This document shows positions 1 to 6,672 of a DNA stretch of 11,250 bases, piece by piece. Source of the stretch: Methylococcaceae bacterium (lineage in GTDB: Bacteria > Pseudomonadota > Gammaproteobacteria > Methylococcales > Methylomonadaceae). The position numbers and the translations under genes are program-made. The stretch lies in the NCBI GenBank assembly GCA_013138855.1, contig WTBX01000381.1:1-11250 (forward strand). Direction: 5' to 3'. Under the pieces are notes generated by a model that was not told the origin of the DNA, searched no databases, and saw only the letters and a list, made by a program, of their open reading frames with translations. Positions within the stretch are counted from its first letter, which is position 1; each line of letters starts with the position of its first letter.

Positions 1-230
1 TTAATATTTTCATCGAAAAAAAGTAATTTTAGACAGAAAATTAAATTAAAAAACAACCGCAACAACTGCCAAAAAGAGATATTCCCCATGATTCAAAGAG
101 ATTTTATTTATAAGAACTCCACATTAAGCCTCCCTACCCTCTCTTTTATACCTTTAAATATATAGAGAATAAAAATTACTCCCATTCATACCTAAATAAA
201 AGTATAAATCTTACGACTACCTTCAAAATC
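1..230. other. AT-rich non-coding stretch, no feature recognised
   Basis: This is an AT-rich stretch with frequent stops in the frames I followed and no recognisable protein or RNA signature. It lies upstream of the operator and promoter of the regulator gene. A weak complementary pair (CTCT near 140 and AGAG near 163) could form an AU-rich stem but is not convincing. I see nothing else in it. A neighbouring gene beyond the left edge may end nearby, but that cannot be determined from the window. Confidence 0.5.
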
Positions 231-234
231 TAAT

Positions 235-251
235 ACCGATTGACAGTCGGT
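235..251. promoter_or_regulatory. Operator dyad 1, predicted binding site of the BlaI-like repressor
   Basis: The sequence ACCGATTGACAGTCGGT is an 8+1+8 dyad with one mismatched pair. It overlaps the -35 hexamer of the promoter at 240-268. A second copy occurs at 1715-1731. Comparing 231-255 with the reverse complement of 1711-1735 gives 21 identical bases out of 25, so similarity extends beyond the dyad. The position over the -35 box suits repression of the regulator operon by its own product. The link to the BlaI-like protein is inferred from location; the motif does not resemble the TACA/TGTA boxes of staphylococcal BlaI/MecI. Confidence 0.7.
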
Positions 252-268
252 TTTATGAAACTTATAAT
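240..268 (+). promoter_or_regulatory. Consensus sigma70 promoter of the regulator operon
   Basis: The -35 box TTGACA (240-245) and the -10 box TATAAT (263-268) both match the consensus exactly and are separated by the optimal 17 nt. Transcription should begin near 275, giving a leader of about 35 nt before the ATG at 310. Such a strong promoter would normally need tight control, and the operator dyad at 235-251 covers the -35 box. Confidence 0.85.
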
Positions 269-309
269 CCACTCAAACTCACCAAGCTTTTGTTAACAAC
301 ATTTCTTCC

Positions 310-717
310 ATGCAAATATTAAAACGTCCCTATTTAGGAGAGCTTGAAATGGCTGTTCTGGAATATTTATGGTTAAACGGTGAGCTTGATGCTAATAGCG
401 TTTATTCTGCATTAGGAAAAGCACGCGGCATTTCACACAACACCATCCAGTCCACACTTGAACGCTTATTCAAAAAGAAACTTTTAAGCCGCAAAAAAAT
501 AAGTCGTGCTTATATATATATAGCTTCGGTGGCACGCGAGGAATTAATGGGATCAATGATTAATGATGTTGTTAATACCATATCAAAAGATAATACCGAT
601 GGAATGCTTGCTGCTTTTGTCAATATTGCCGCTAAAACAGATGACGCTCATCTCGACCGACTTGAACAACTCATCAATGAATACCGTTCAAATAACGCAA
701 ACCGTAAATCTTCATGA
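310..717 (+). CDS. BlaI/MecI/CopY-family winged-helix repressor
   Basis: This 135-residue protein is the predicted DNA-binding repressor of the efflux module. Residues 9-72 form the BlaI/MecI winged helix: 'LGELEMAVLEYLW' is the family opening, 'ISHNTIQSTLERL' (41-53) is the recognition-helix region, and a wing follows. The tail from about residue 75 corresponds to the dimerisation domain. Staphylococcal BlaI is 126 residues and is inactivated by cleavage between Asn101 and Phe102. The aligned position here appears to be Ala102-Phe103 within 'MLAAFVN', so Phe is kept and Asn is not. Its stop overlaps the start of the M56 gene (ATGA), a typical blaI-blaR arrangement with translational coupling. 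No clear Shine-Dalgarno sequence precedes the ATG; the family motif beginning about nine residues in supports this start. Family call is firm; target and inducer are inferred. Confidence 0.9.
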   Translation: MQILKRPYLGELEMAVLEYLWLNGELDANSVYSALGKARGISHNTIQSTLERLFKKKLLSRKKISRAYIYIASVAREELMGSMINDVVNTISKDNTDGMLAAFVNIAAKTDDAHLDRLEQLINEYRSNNANRKSS

Positions 718-1679
718 TTAGCTATTTCATACATTCTGGGATATTAGCAACACTTTGTTTTGCAAGCATTATTTCATTATTATCTGCATTATTGTACCCA
801 AAAGTTCGTAATAAGTTAGCTCAAATACCGTGCCAAAGTAGAGAAAAAATATTAACACTGTGGTCACTCAGCCCTATTGTCATTGGAATATCATTAACTT
901 TTTTTGGTCTGCTCCCTTCTGAAATCGACAATCATGAAGTCATGACCGATCATTGTAGTAGTCATGAAAACGGTATCGCGCATTTATGCTGGTTTGACCC
1001 CATTGTTCATATTTCTGATGTAGCGTGGATGTTTGCCTTAAGTCTCATGGCGATCATGGTTATCTTTAATAGCTATAAAGCCTTTAATTTATTAATTAAA
1101 CATTGGAAATTTCAAACCACTCTTCATGCTATTAGCAAAAAAGAACCCCAGCGTGATATTTTTCAGATTGCCAGTGAAAAAATTTTTGTCTTTTCCTCTG
1201 GGTTATTCGTTCCACATGCGTTTATTTCTTCCACCCTATTGAATAAATTATCCACACAACAATTAGACGTTGTTCTTGCTCATGAACAAGCGCATTGCCA
1301 ACGACGCGATGTTTTACGACGTTTATTATTAAGTTGTGCGGCTTTATTTCATTTCCCAAAGACACGCCAACAATTGCTTGATGATTTGGAATTGGCTCAT
1401 GAACAAATTTGCGATATTGCCGCCATAAAAAAAGTAGGTGATCGTTTCCTTGTTGCGGAAACCATTATTGAAATAGCGCGACAATTAAACACCTTAATTC
1501 CAACAAAAGAAAATGAAGTGATGGCTTTCTGCGGTAGCCATATTGATCTCCGAGTCAAACATTTATTAGAGCAGCCAAATCCTGTGAGACAAAGCACCTT
1601 ATTTTTTTCAGCATTGCTTTTTAGCCTTGTATTGATTGGCATCTTGACATTAACAATGCCACTTCATCATTTCCTTTAG
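714..1679 (+). CDS. BlaR1-like M56 family membrane metallopeptidase, without penicillin-binding sensor domain
   Basis: This 321-residue integral membrane zinc protease probably transmits an external signal by cleaving the BlaI-like repressor or otherwise inactivating it. Predicted membrane helices lie at about 5-27, 48-67, 103-122 and 296-318. The catalytic motif is HEQAH (H190, E191, H194), and E230 in 'HEQICD' (229-234) is the likely third zinc ligand, matching the M56 pattern of HExxH followed by ExxCD. BlaR1 and MecR1 are nearly 600 residues and end in a class-D beta-lactamase-like sensor. That domain is absent here, as the protein stops after the last helix. The segment between helices 2 and 3 is unusually rich in His and Cys (H74, H80, C81, H84, H90, C92, H99) and is a candidate metal-sensing loop. 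The gene overlaps the repressor gene by 4 nt and has no evident Shine-Dalgarno sequence. Confidence 0.85.
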   Translation: MISYFIHSGILATLCFASIISLLSALLYPKVRNKLAQIPCQSREKILTLWSLSPIVIGISLTFFGLLPSEIDNHEVMTDHCSSHENGIAHLCWFDPIVHISDVAWMFALSLMAIMVIFNSYKAFNLLIKHWKFQTTLHAISKKEPQRDIFQIASEKIFVFSSGLFVPHAFISSTLLNKLSTQQLDVVLAHEQAHCQRRDVLRRLLLSCAALFHFPKTRQQLLDDLELAHEQICDIAAIKKVGDRFLVAETIIEIARQLNTLIPTKENEVMAFCGSHIDLRVKHLLEQPNPVRQSTLFFSALLFSLVLIGILTLTMPLHHFL

Positions 1680-1682
1680 ATT

Positions 1683-1711
1683 TTGACTATTATTCAAACA
1701 GCTTTTACACA
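1683..1711 (+). promoter_or_regulatory. Possible weak promoter of the adaptor-pump genes
   Basis: TTGACT (1683-1688) matches five of six bases of a -35 box. Seventeen nt downstream, TACACA (1706-1711) is only a poor -10 match. The operator dyad at 1715-1731 would then sit at the transcription start, a plausible repression geometry. The weakness of the -10 box leaves this tentative; the pump genes may also be transcribed by read-through from the regulator promoter. Confidence 0.3.
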
Positions 1712-1714
1712 AAA

Positions 1715-1731
1715 ACCGATTATTAATCGGT
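1715..1731. promoter_or_regulatory. Operator dyad 2, upstream of the adaptor gene
   Basis: ACCGATTATTAATCGGT is a perfect 8+1+8 palindrome located 37 nt upstream of the adaptor start. Its flanks also match operator 1 when read on the opposite strand. Its presence in the 88-nt gap between the M56 and adaptor genes implies that the efflux genes are controlled directly, and not only through the upstream promoter. It could also be read as a very small hairpin, but the matching copy over a promoter favours a protein-binding site. Confidence 0.7.
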
Positions 1732-1767
1732 ATTACCCTTAATTAAATTCAAAAGTTACCCTTAACA

Positions 1768-3303
1768 ATGAATCCATTATTAAAAATCAGCATCGCCTTT
1801 GGTTTTATATTATTGGCTGCTTGTCTAAATCAGGAAGCCACGCCCGAAGTTGAAAAAAAAGAACCTGAAACACTGGTTTACACGAATTATTCGGATACAA
1901 CCGAATTATTCGTTGAGTTTCCAAGTTTAATTGTCGGCGAAGAATCTTCATTTGCCGCGCATTTTTCCAAACTCAGTGATTTTTTGCCTGTGGGGAAAGG
2001 GAGGGTTACGGTAACTATATATGGTGATAATCAACCTACAGAAGAGTTTACGGTTGATACCACCGTCATAGATGGAATTTTTGTACCTAAGGCAAAGCCA
2101 CAATTTGCAGGTAAACGGCAATTAACCATCAGTTTGCAATCAGAGACTTTAAATGTCAGCCATGATTTAGGTGAAGTGACGGTTTACCCAACGATTGAAG
2201 CAGCACCCAAAGAAACAGAAGAAGAGGAAGAACATCACGATGACATTTCTTTTTTAAAAGAACAACAATGGAAAGTCGATTTTGCAACGGCGATTATTGA
2301 AGAACATGAATTGCAAAACTCAATTACCGCGTTTGCAAGTCTTAAAGCAGCACATCAACATGCCTATTTAACCGCACCTGCCAGCGGACATTTATTCACA
2401 GCTGCTTCAAAATTACCCAAAGTCGGCGACAAGGTTAAACAAGGTCAAATTCTGGGTTCATTAAGTCCAAGGTTAAGCGGCAGTACCGATATTGCTGAAC
2501 TAAAATTGGCGGTAGAAAATGCCAACACGCGTTATCAATATGCAAAGAACGAGCAGCAACGCTTAAATAAGTTAGTTAAAGAAGCAGGCATTGCGAAAAG
2601 CCGTCTAACTACGGCTAAAACAGCAACGAAACTTGCCAAAGCCCAGTTAAATACGGCAAGAAAACAATTGCGACAAGTTAGCAAACAATCTTCCAGCTCA
2701 GGCATTCAACTTTATGCGCCAATTAGCGGCACGATTGCCGAGGTTCATGTTGCCTCCGGTAATTATCTCGAAGAAGGCGAGGAACTGTTTTATATTATTA
2801 ATACAGGACATTTATGGCTAGATGCGCAAATCGCCGAGACCGAAATAAGCCAGCTCAAGCAACCTGAACGCTTGAGTTTCACTCCGAATGGTTTTGAAAA
2901 TCCGATACAAATAAAGCTAGGCGATAACGGTAAGTTGATTTCCTACGGTCAACTTATTAACCCTGTCAGCCGCACTTTGCCTCTGGTCGTTGAGTTTGAT
3001 AATCATCAAACAAAACTGCCATTAGGCTTACAGGTTAAAGTCCGCATTTATTCAGGTAAGAAAATTAATCATCTGGCGATTCCTGAAACAGCAATTGTTG
3101 ATGATAACGGTGTAAATGTCGCGTTTGTACAAGAAGATGGCGAAACCTTTGAGCGGCGAGTTTTACGTTTAGGGTTACGCGATAACGGTTATATTCAAGT
3201 ATTAAGTGGTTTGGATAAAGATGAGCGGCTTGTGACTACTGGGGCTTATCTAGTGCATCTAGCCTCCTCTTCTCCCTCTGCTGAACATGGTCATGCTCAT
3301 TAA
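1768..3303 (+). CDS. RND efflux periplasmic adaptor lipoprotein (membrane fusion protein, CzcB/CusB-like)
   Basis: This 511-residue protein would link the inner-membrane RND pump to an outer-membrane channel. It begins with a lipoprotein signal peptide whose lipobox LAAC places the lipidated cysteine at residue 19. Residues of about 37-141 look like a beta-rich extra domain found in some heavy-metal adaptors. An acidic/His linker follows (EEEEEHHDD, 151-159), then 'ISFLKEQQWKVDF', a sequence typical of CzcB-like proteins. The biotinyl-lipoyl-like halves ('APASGHLF' near 203 and 'YAPISGTI' near 316) flank a helical hairpin at about 240-308. Beta-barrel and membrane-proximal domains complete the protein. 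The C-terminus is His-rich (HGHAH). The pump gene follows after 111 nt. No good Shine-Dalgarno sequence precedes the ATG; the signal peptide supports this start. Metal specificity cannot be fixed from sequence. Confidence 0.88.
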   Translation: MNPLLKISIAFGFILLAACLNQEATPEVEKKEPETLVYTNYSDTTELFVEFPSLIVGEESSFAAHFSKLSDFLPVGKGRVTVTIYGDNQPTEEFTVDTTVIDGIFVPKAKPQFAGKRQLTISLQSETLNVSHDLGEVTVYPTIEAAPKETEEEEEHHDDISFLKEQQWKVDFATAIIEEHELQNSITAFASLKAAHQHAYLTAPASGHLFTAASKLPKVGDKVKQGQILGSLSPRLSGSTDIAELKLAVENANTRYQYAKNEQQRLNKLVKEAGIAKSRLTTAKTATKLAKAQLNTARKQLRQVSKQSSSSGIQLYAPISGTIAEVHVASGNYLEEGEELFYIINTGHLWLDAQIAETEISQLKQPERLSFTPNGFENPIQIKLGDNGKLISYGQLINPVSRTLPLVVEFDNHQTKLPLGLQVKVRIYSGKKINHLAIPETAIVDDNGVNVAFVQEDGETFERRVLRLGLRDNGYIQVLSGLDKDERLVTTGAYLVHLASSSPSAEHGHAH

Positions 3304-3305
3304 TT

Positions 3306-3384
3306 GGAACCGCGACTTTAGTCGCGCACGAGACCTAAAAGTCATTATGACGCGAGATTCGAGCGCGACTAAAGCCACGACTCC
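3306..3384. repeat. Intergenic inverted-repeat element between adaptor and pump genes
   Basis: The 22-nt arms at 3306-3327 and 3363-3384 are complementary over 12 consecutive bases (GCGCGACTAAAG in the right arm). The outer ten positions pair mostly, several as G-U. The left arm also contains its own near-perfect palindrome, CGCGACTTTAGTCGCG (3311-3326). It is GC-richer than its surroundings. The form suggests a dispersed REP- or MITE-like element inserted inside the operon. No T-rich tract follows, so it is unlikely to be a simple terminator. Confidence 0.6.
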
Positions 3385-3404
3385 GAAAATGGATAAACAT
3401 ATAA

Positions 3405-3409
3405 AAGGA
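3405..3409 (+). promoter_or_regulatory. Shine-Dalgarno sequence of the RND pump gene
   Basis: AAGGA lies 5 nt before the ATG at 3415. It is worth noting because most other genes of the window have no recognisable Shine-Dalgarno sequence. Confidence 0.7.
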
Positions 3410-3414
3410 ATGAA

Positions 3415-6400
3415 ATGATTGCTCATTTAATCGACTGGTCGTTAAAAAACCGTCTATTTGTATTAGTCGGCGCAGGCTTATTATTGTTATGGGGTGTTTA
3501 TGAAACCCAAAGAATGCCCGTCGATGTCTTGCCTGATTTGACTGCCCCCACCGTCACGGTGATTGCAGAAGCTCACGGTATGGCTCCCACAGAAATGGAG
3601 CGTTTAATCACCTTCCCCATTGAAACTGCCTTAAACGGTGCAGCAGGTGTACGGCGTGTACGTTCAACGTCTAATGTTGGTTTTGCGGTAGTCGTGATTG
3701 AATTCAATTGGGGGACTGATATGTATCAGGCTCGCCAAATTGTCACCGAAAAATTACAACTAGCGCGTAGTAACCTACCCCCTGACATTACCCCACCTGT
3801 ATTAGCTCCGATTGCATCAGTAATGGGTGAGATTATGTTTATCGCGCTGGAATCCAGCGAGCATGATGAACTCACTCTAAAAACAACGGCTGATTGGCTG
3901 ATTAGGCGCAGATTATTAGCGATTGCAGGTGTTGCCGAAGTGATTCCTATAGGCGGTGAAACCAAACAATACCAAGTCGAAGTTAAACCAGAGCGTTTAG
4001 CCGCCTATAAAATCACGCTGGATGAAGTGGTCACTGCGGTAAGCAATAGTAATAGCAACGCTTCGGCAGGTTTTTTCACCGCCGCTAGTCAAGAATATTT
4101 AATTCAAGGCATAGGGCGTATTCAAAAAGTCGAAGATGTTAGTGAAACCGTGGTCACGCTGCGAGGGGGTCAACCTGTATTAATTAAAGACTTGGCAGAA
4201 GTAAAAATTGGTGCCGCATTCAAACGTGGCATAGGTTCTCATAATGGACAGCCTGCCGTCATTTTAGGTATTCAAAAACAACCCGATGTTAATACGCTGG
4301 AATTAACTCGCCGTTTAGATGTGGCTATTGCCGATATTCAAAAAAGCCTGCCCGAAGGCATGACGATTTATAACAATATTTTTCGCCAAGCCGATTTTAT
4401 TGGTGTGTCTGTTGGCAATCTACTCGAAGCCTTGAGAGATGGCGCAATTCTCGTCGTATTAATTATTTATATCTTTTTATTAAGTGGCAGAGCAACGCTT
4501 ATAACCCTGCTCGCAATCCCCTTATCAATGATCGCGGCCATTTTAGCCATGAAAGCGATGGGCGCGAGCATTAACACCATGACCTTAGGCGGGCTTGCGA
4601 TTTCACTAGGCGCGTTAGTGGATGATGCGATTATCGTGGTCGAAAATGTCGTTCGCCGTATGCGTGAAAATATTCGCTTACCGATAAACCGCCGAGTCCC
4701 CACCATAAAGCTCGTCTTTGATGCCAGCCATGAAATTTTAGGCTCAATCGTTTTTGCCACCCTGATTATTATTTTAGTTTTCCTACCGCTATTTTTCCTC
4801 AGCGGTATCGAAGGGCGTTTACTACAGCCTTTAGGCTTTGCTTATATCGTCGCTATTGCCACCTCTTTAATTGTTGCCGTAACCTTGACTCCTGCGTTAA
4901 GCAGCTATTTATTGCCCAAATCCAAAGCCATACTCAAAGATAAAGAATCAGCTTTAGTCATCTGGCTAAAACGCTTATATCTACCTGTATTAGAACTCAG
5001 TTTAAAATACTGGCATATTCTCAGCCTATTAGCCATCGCCGCTTTAGCCGTTGCATTATTTAGCTTAAATCAGGCAGGACGTGCTTTTTTACCCGAATTT
5101 AACGAAGGCAGTCTAACCATTAGTGCGGTAACTTTACCTGGAACCTCATTAGATCAGTCAAACGAACTAGCGCAACGTGTCGAAGAAGTCATCCTGCAAC
5201 AGCCCGAAGTCATTGCAACAGCAAGACGCACAGGACGCGCAGAACTCGACCCCCATGCTTTACAAACTTTCGCCTCAGAAATTGATGTCAGTTTAAAAAT
5301 GCAACAACGCAGTAAAGCCGAATTTCTCGCAGAATTAAGAGAAGATTTAACCGCCGTACCCGGTATGGCAATTATCATCGGACAACCCATTTCCCATCGC
5401 ATCGACCATTTATTATCAGGAAGTCGCGCCAATATTGCGATTAAAATCTTCGGACAAGATTTATATCAATTACGTCAATTAGCCAATCAAATCAAAACAG
5501 TGGTTGAAGACGTTGAAGGCGCAGTCGATATTGCGCTTGATAACCGCGCCGACGTGCCATTTTTAGATATTAAATTCGACCGTAGCGCGCTTGCTCGTCA
5601 TGGATTAAGTATTCACACCGTCTCAGAAGCCATAGAAACAGCGTTTTCGGGTCAAGCAGTCTCACAGGTTTTAGAAAAAGGCGGTAGCTTTGATTTAATC
5701 GTACGTTATGACAAGTCAGTATTAAATGATATGGACAGCATCCGCTCCACGTTGATTATGACTCCAACAGGTGCGCAATTACCTTTACATGCGTTGGCGA
5801 ATATTAAAAAAAGCCGCGCTCCCAATTCAATTAGCCGCGAACAAGCCCAACGTAAAATGGTCGTAATGGCGAATGTCGCGGAACGTGATTTATCTGGAGT
5901 AGTCAATGATATTCGTCTTGCGGTTGATGAAAAAGTGAGCTTCCCAGAAGGTTATTATGTGGAATACGGCGGACAATTTGAAAGCGCGGAAAAAGCGACC
6001 AAAACCTTAATGGTCGTTGGCTTTATTGTCATTGTTGGAATTTTCTTAATGTTATTCGTCGCCTTTCATTCAGCAGGCGATGCTTTTTTAGTGATGTTAA
6101 ATCTACCGCTTGCACTAATCGGTGGCGTAGTCGGGGTTTATTTATCAGGCGGTATATTGTCGGTCGCCTCAATCATCGGCTTCATTACCTTATTCGGCAT
6201 TGCCACCCGCAACGGTGTCATGATGGTGACGCATATTCATCATTTAGTACAAGAAGGTGGTATTAACGATTTATACCAAGCTGTGAAACAAGGCGCATTA
6301 GAACGCTTATCACCTATTTTGATGACGGCAGTGGGAACTGGGCTAGCGTTAATTCCTTTAGCTTTAAGTGCGGGGGAAGCGGGAAGTGAAATTCAAGCAC

Positions 6401-6552
6401 CCATGGCTGTGGTGATTTTATGGGGCTTATTCAGTTCTACAGCGTTGAATATGCTGGTGATTCCTGCCCTATATTTGCGTTTTGGATCAATGCGACGCTT
6501 GTTAAAAAGCAAAAAAGATAAAAATATAAAAGCTGATGTCAGGCACCTTTAA
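3415..6552 (+). CDS. Heavy-metal-efflux-type RND pump (CzcA/CusA family inner-membrane permease)
   Basis: This 1045-residue proton-driven transporter is the expected length for the HME subfamily of RND pumps. The N-terminal helix (about 11-29) is followed by 'RMPVDVLPDLTAPTVTV', a family hallmark. Helix 4 carries 'GGLAISLGALVDDAIIVVEN' (392-411) with D403, D404 and E410, the proton-relay region. The second half repeats the architecture, with membrane helices from about 865 to 1022. The methionines that bind Cu(I)/Ag(I) in E. coli CusA (M573, M623, M672) appear replaced: 'LLYM' is 'LTIS' (567-570), the second position is not Met ('HALQTF', 614-619), and 'RIDML' is 'RIDHL' (662-666). A divalent-metal or other substrate is therefore more likely than a CusA-like one, but this rests on alignment by eye. 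The last codons run into a short palindrome. No outer-membrane factor gene follows. Confidence 0.92.
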   Translation: MIAHLIDWSLKNRLFVLVGAGLLLLWGVYETQRMPVDVLPDLTAPTVTVIAEAHGMAPTEMERLITFPIETALNGAAGVRRVRSTSNVGFAVVVIEFNWGTDMYQARQIVTEKLQLARSNLPPDITPPVLAPIASVMGEIMFIALESSEHDELTLKTTADWLIRRRLLAIAGVAEVIPIGGETKQYQVEVKPERLAAYKITLDEVVTAVSNSNSNASAGFFTAASQEYLIQGIGRIQKVEDVSETVVTLRGGQPVLIKDLAEVKIGAAFKRGIGSHNGQPAVILGIQKQPDVNTLELTRRLDVAIADIQKSLPEGMTIYNNIFRQADFIGVSVGNLLEALRDGAILVVLIIYIFLLSGRATLITLLAIPLSMIAAILAMKAMGASINTMTLGGLAISLGALVDDAIIVVENVVRRMRENIRLPINRRVPTIKLVFDASHEILGSIVFATLIIILVFLPLFFLSGIEGRLLQPLGFAYIVAIATSLIVAVTLTPALSSYLLPKSKAILKDKESALVIWLKRLYLPVLELSLKYWHILSLLAIAALAVALFSLNQAGRAFLPEFNEGSLTISAVTLPGTSLDQSNELAQRVEEVILQQPEVIATARRTGRAELDPHALQTFASEIDVSLKMQQRSKAEFLAELREDLTAVPGMAIIIGQPISHRIDHLLSGSRANIAIKIFGQDLYQLRQLANQIKTVVEDVEGAVDIALDNRADVPFLDIKFDRSALARHGLSIHTVSEAIETAFSGQAVSQVLEKGGSFDLIVRYDKSVLNDMDSIRSTLIMTPTGAQLPLHALANIKKSRAPNSISREQAQRKMVVMANVAERDLSGVVNDIRLAVDEKVSFPEGYYVEYGGQFESAEKATKTLMVVGFIVIVGIFLMLFVAFHSAGDAFLVMLNLPLALIGGVVGVYLSGGILSVASIIGFITLFGIATRNGVMMVTHIHHLVQEGGINDLYQAVKQGALERLSPILMTAVGTGLALIPLALSAGEAGSEIQAPMAVVILWGLFSSTALNMLVIPALYLRFGSMRRLLKSKKDKNIKADVRHL

Positions 6553-6557
6553 GGTGC
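6543..6557. repeat. Short palindrome overlapping the pump stop codon
   Basis: GCACCTTTAAGGTGC is a 7+1+7 palindrome spanning the TAA stop (6550-6552). It encodes the last residues of the pump. It could form a hairpin in the mRNA end, though the loop is too small for a standard terminator unless terminal pairs open. Confidence 0.4.
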
Positions 6558-6580
6558 TGGGGCATCTTCTTAATTTTTAA

Positions 6581-6628
6581 CCATGAAGAACATGAAGCTT
6601 TAATGATTTATCTTCATGTGCTTCATGG
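6581..6628. terminator. Long stem-loop between the convergent pump gene and tyrS, probable bidirectional terminator
   Basis: Arms CCATGAAGAACATGAAG (6581-6597) and CTTCATGTGCTTCATGG (6612-6628) pair over 17 positions with one mismatch around a 14-nt loop. A T-rich stretch (TTTATAAGTTTTATT) follows on the plus strand; the minus-strand side continues into TTAAAAATTAAG. The position between convergent genes suits a shared terminator. The internal repetition of 'CATGAAG' within each arm also resembles a dispersed intergenic repeat. Confidence 0.55.
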
Positions 6629-6672
6629 TTTATAAGTTTTATTATAGCTTCGGAAATTATTAGAATCGCTTT

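Noticed and set aside
139..164. Weak AU-rich stem (CTCT/AGAG) in the left non-coding stretch
   Set aside because: Only four solid pairs, and no gene end is visible that it could terminate.
1397..1642. 81-codon open frame on the minus strand inside the M56 gene
   Set aside because: It is antisense to well-supported M56 coding sequence and has no recognisable domain.
3726..5906. Several minus-strand open frames of 66-97 codons within the RND pump gene
   Set aside because: All are antisense to a continuous, strongly family-like coding sequence and show low-complexity, Ser/Ile/Ala-rich translations typical of shadow frames.
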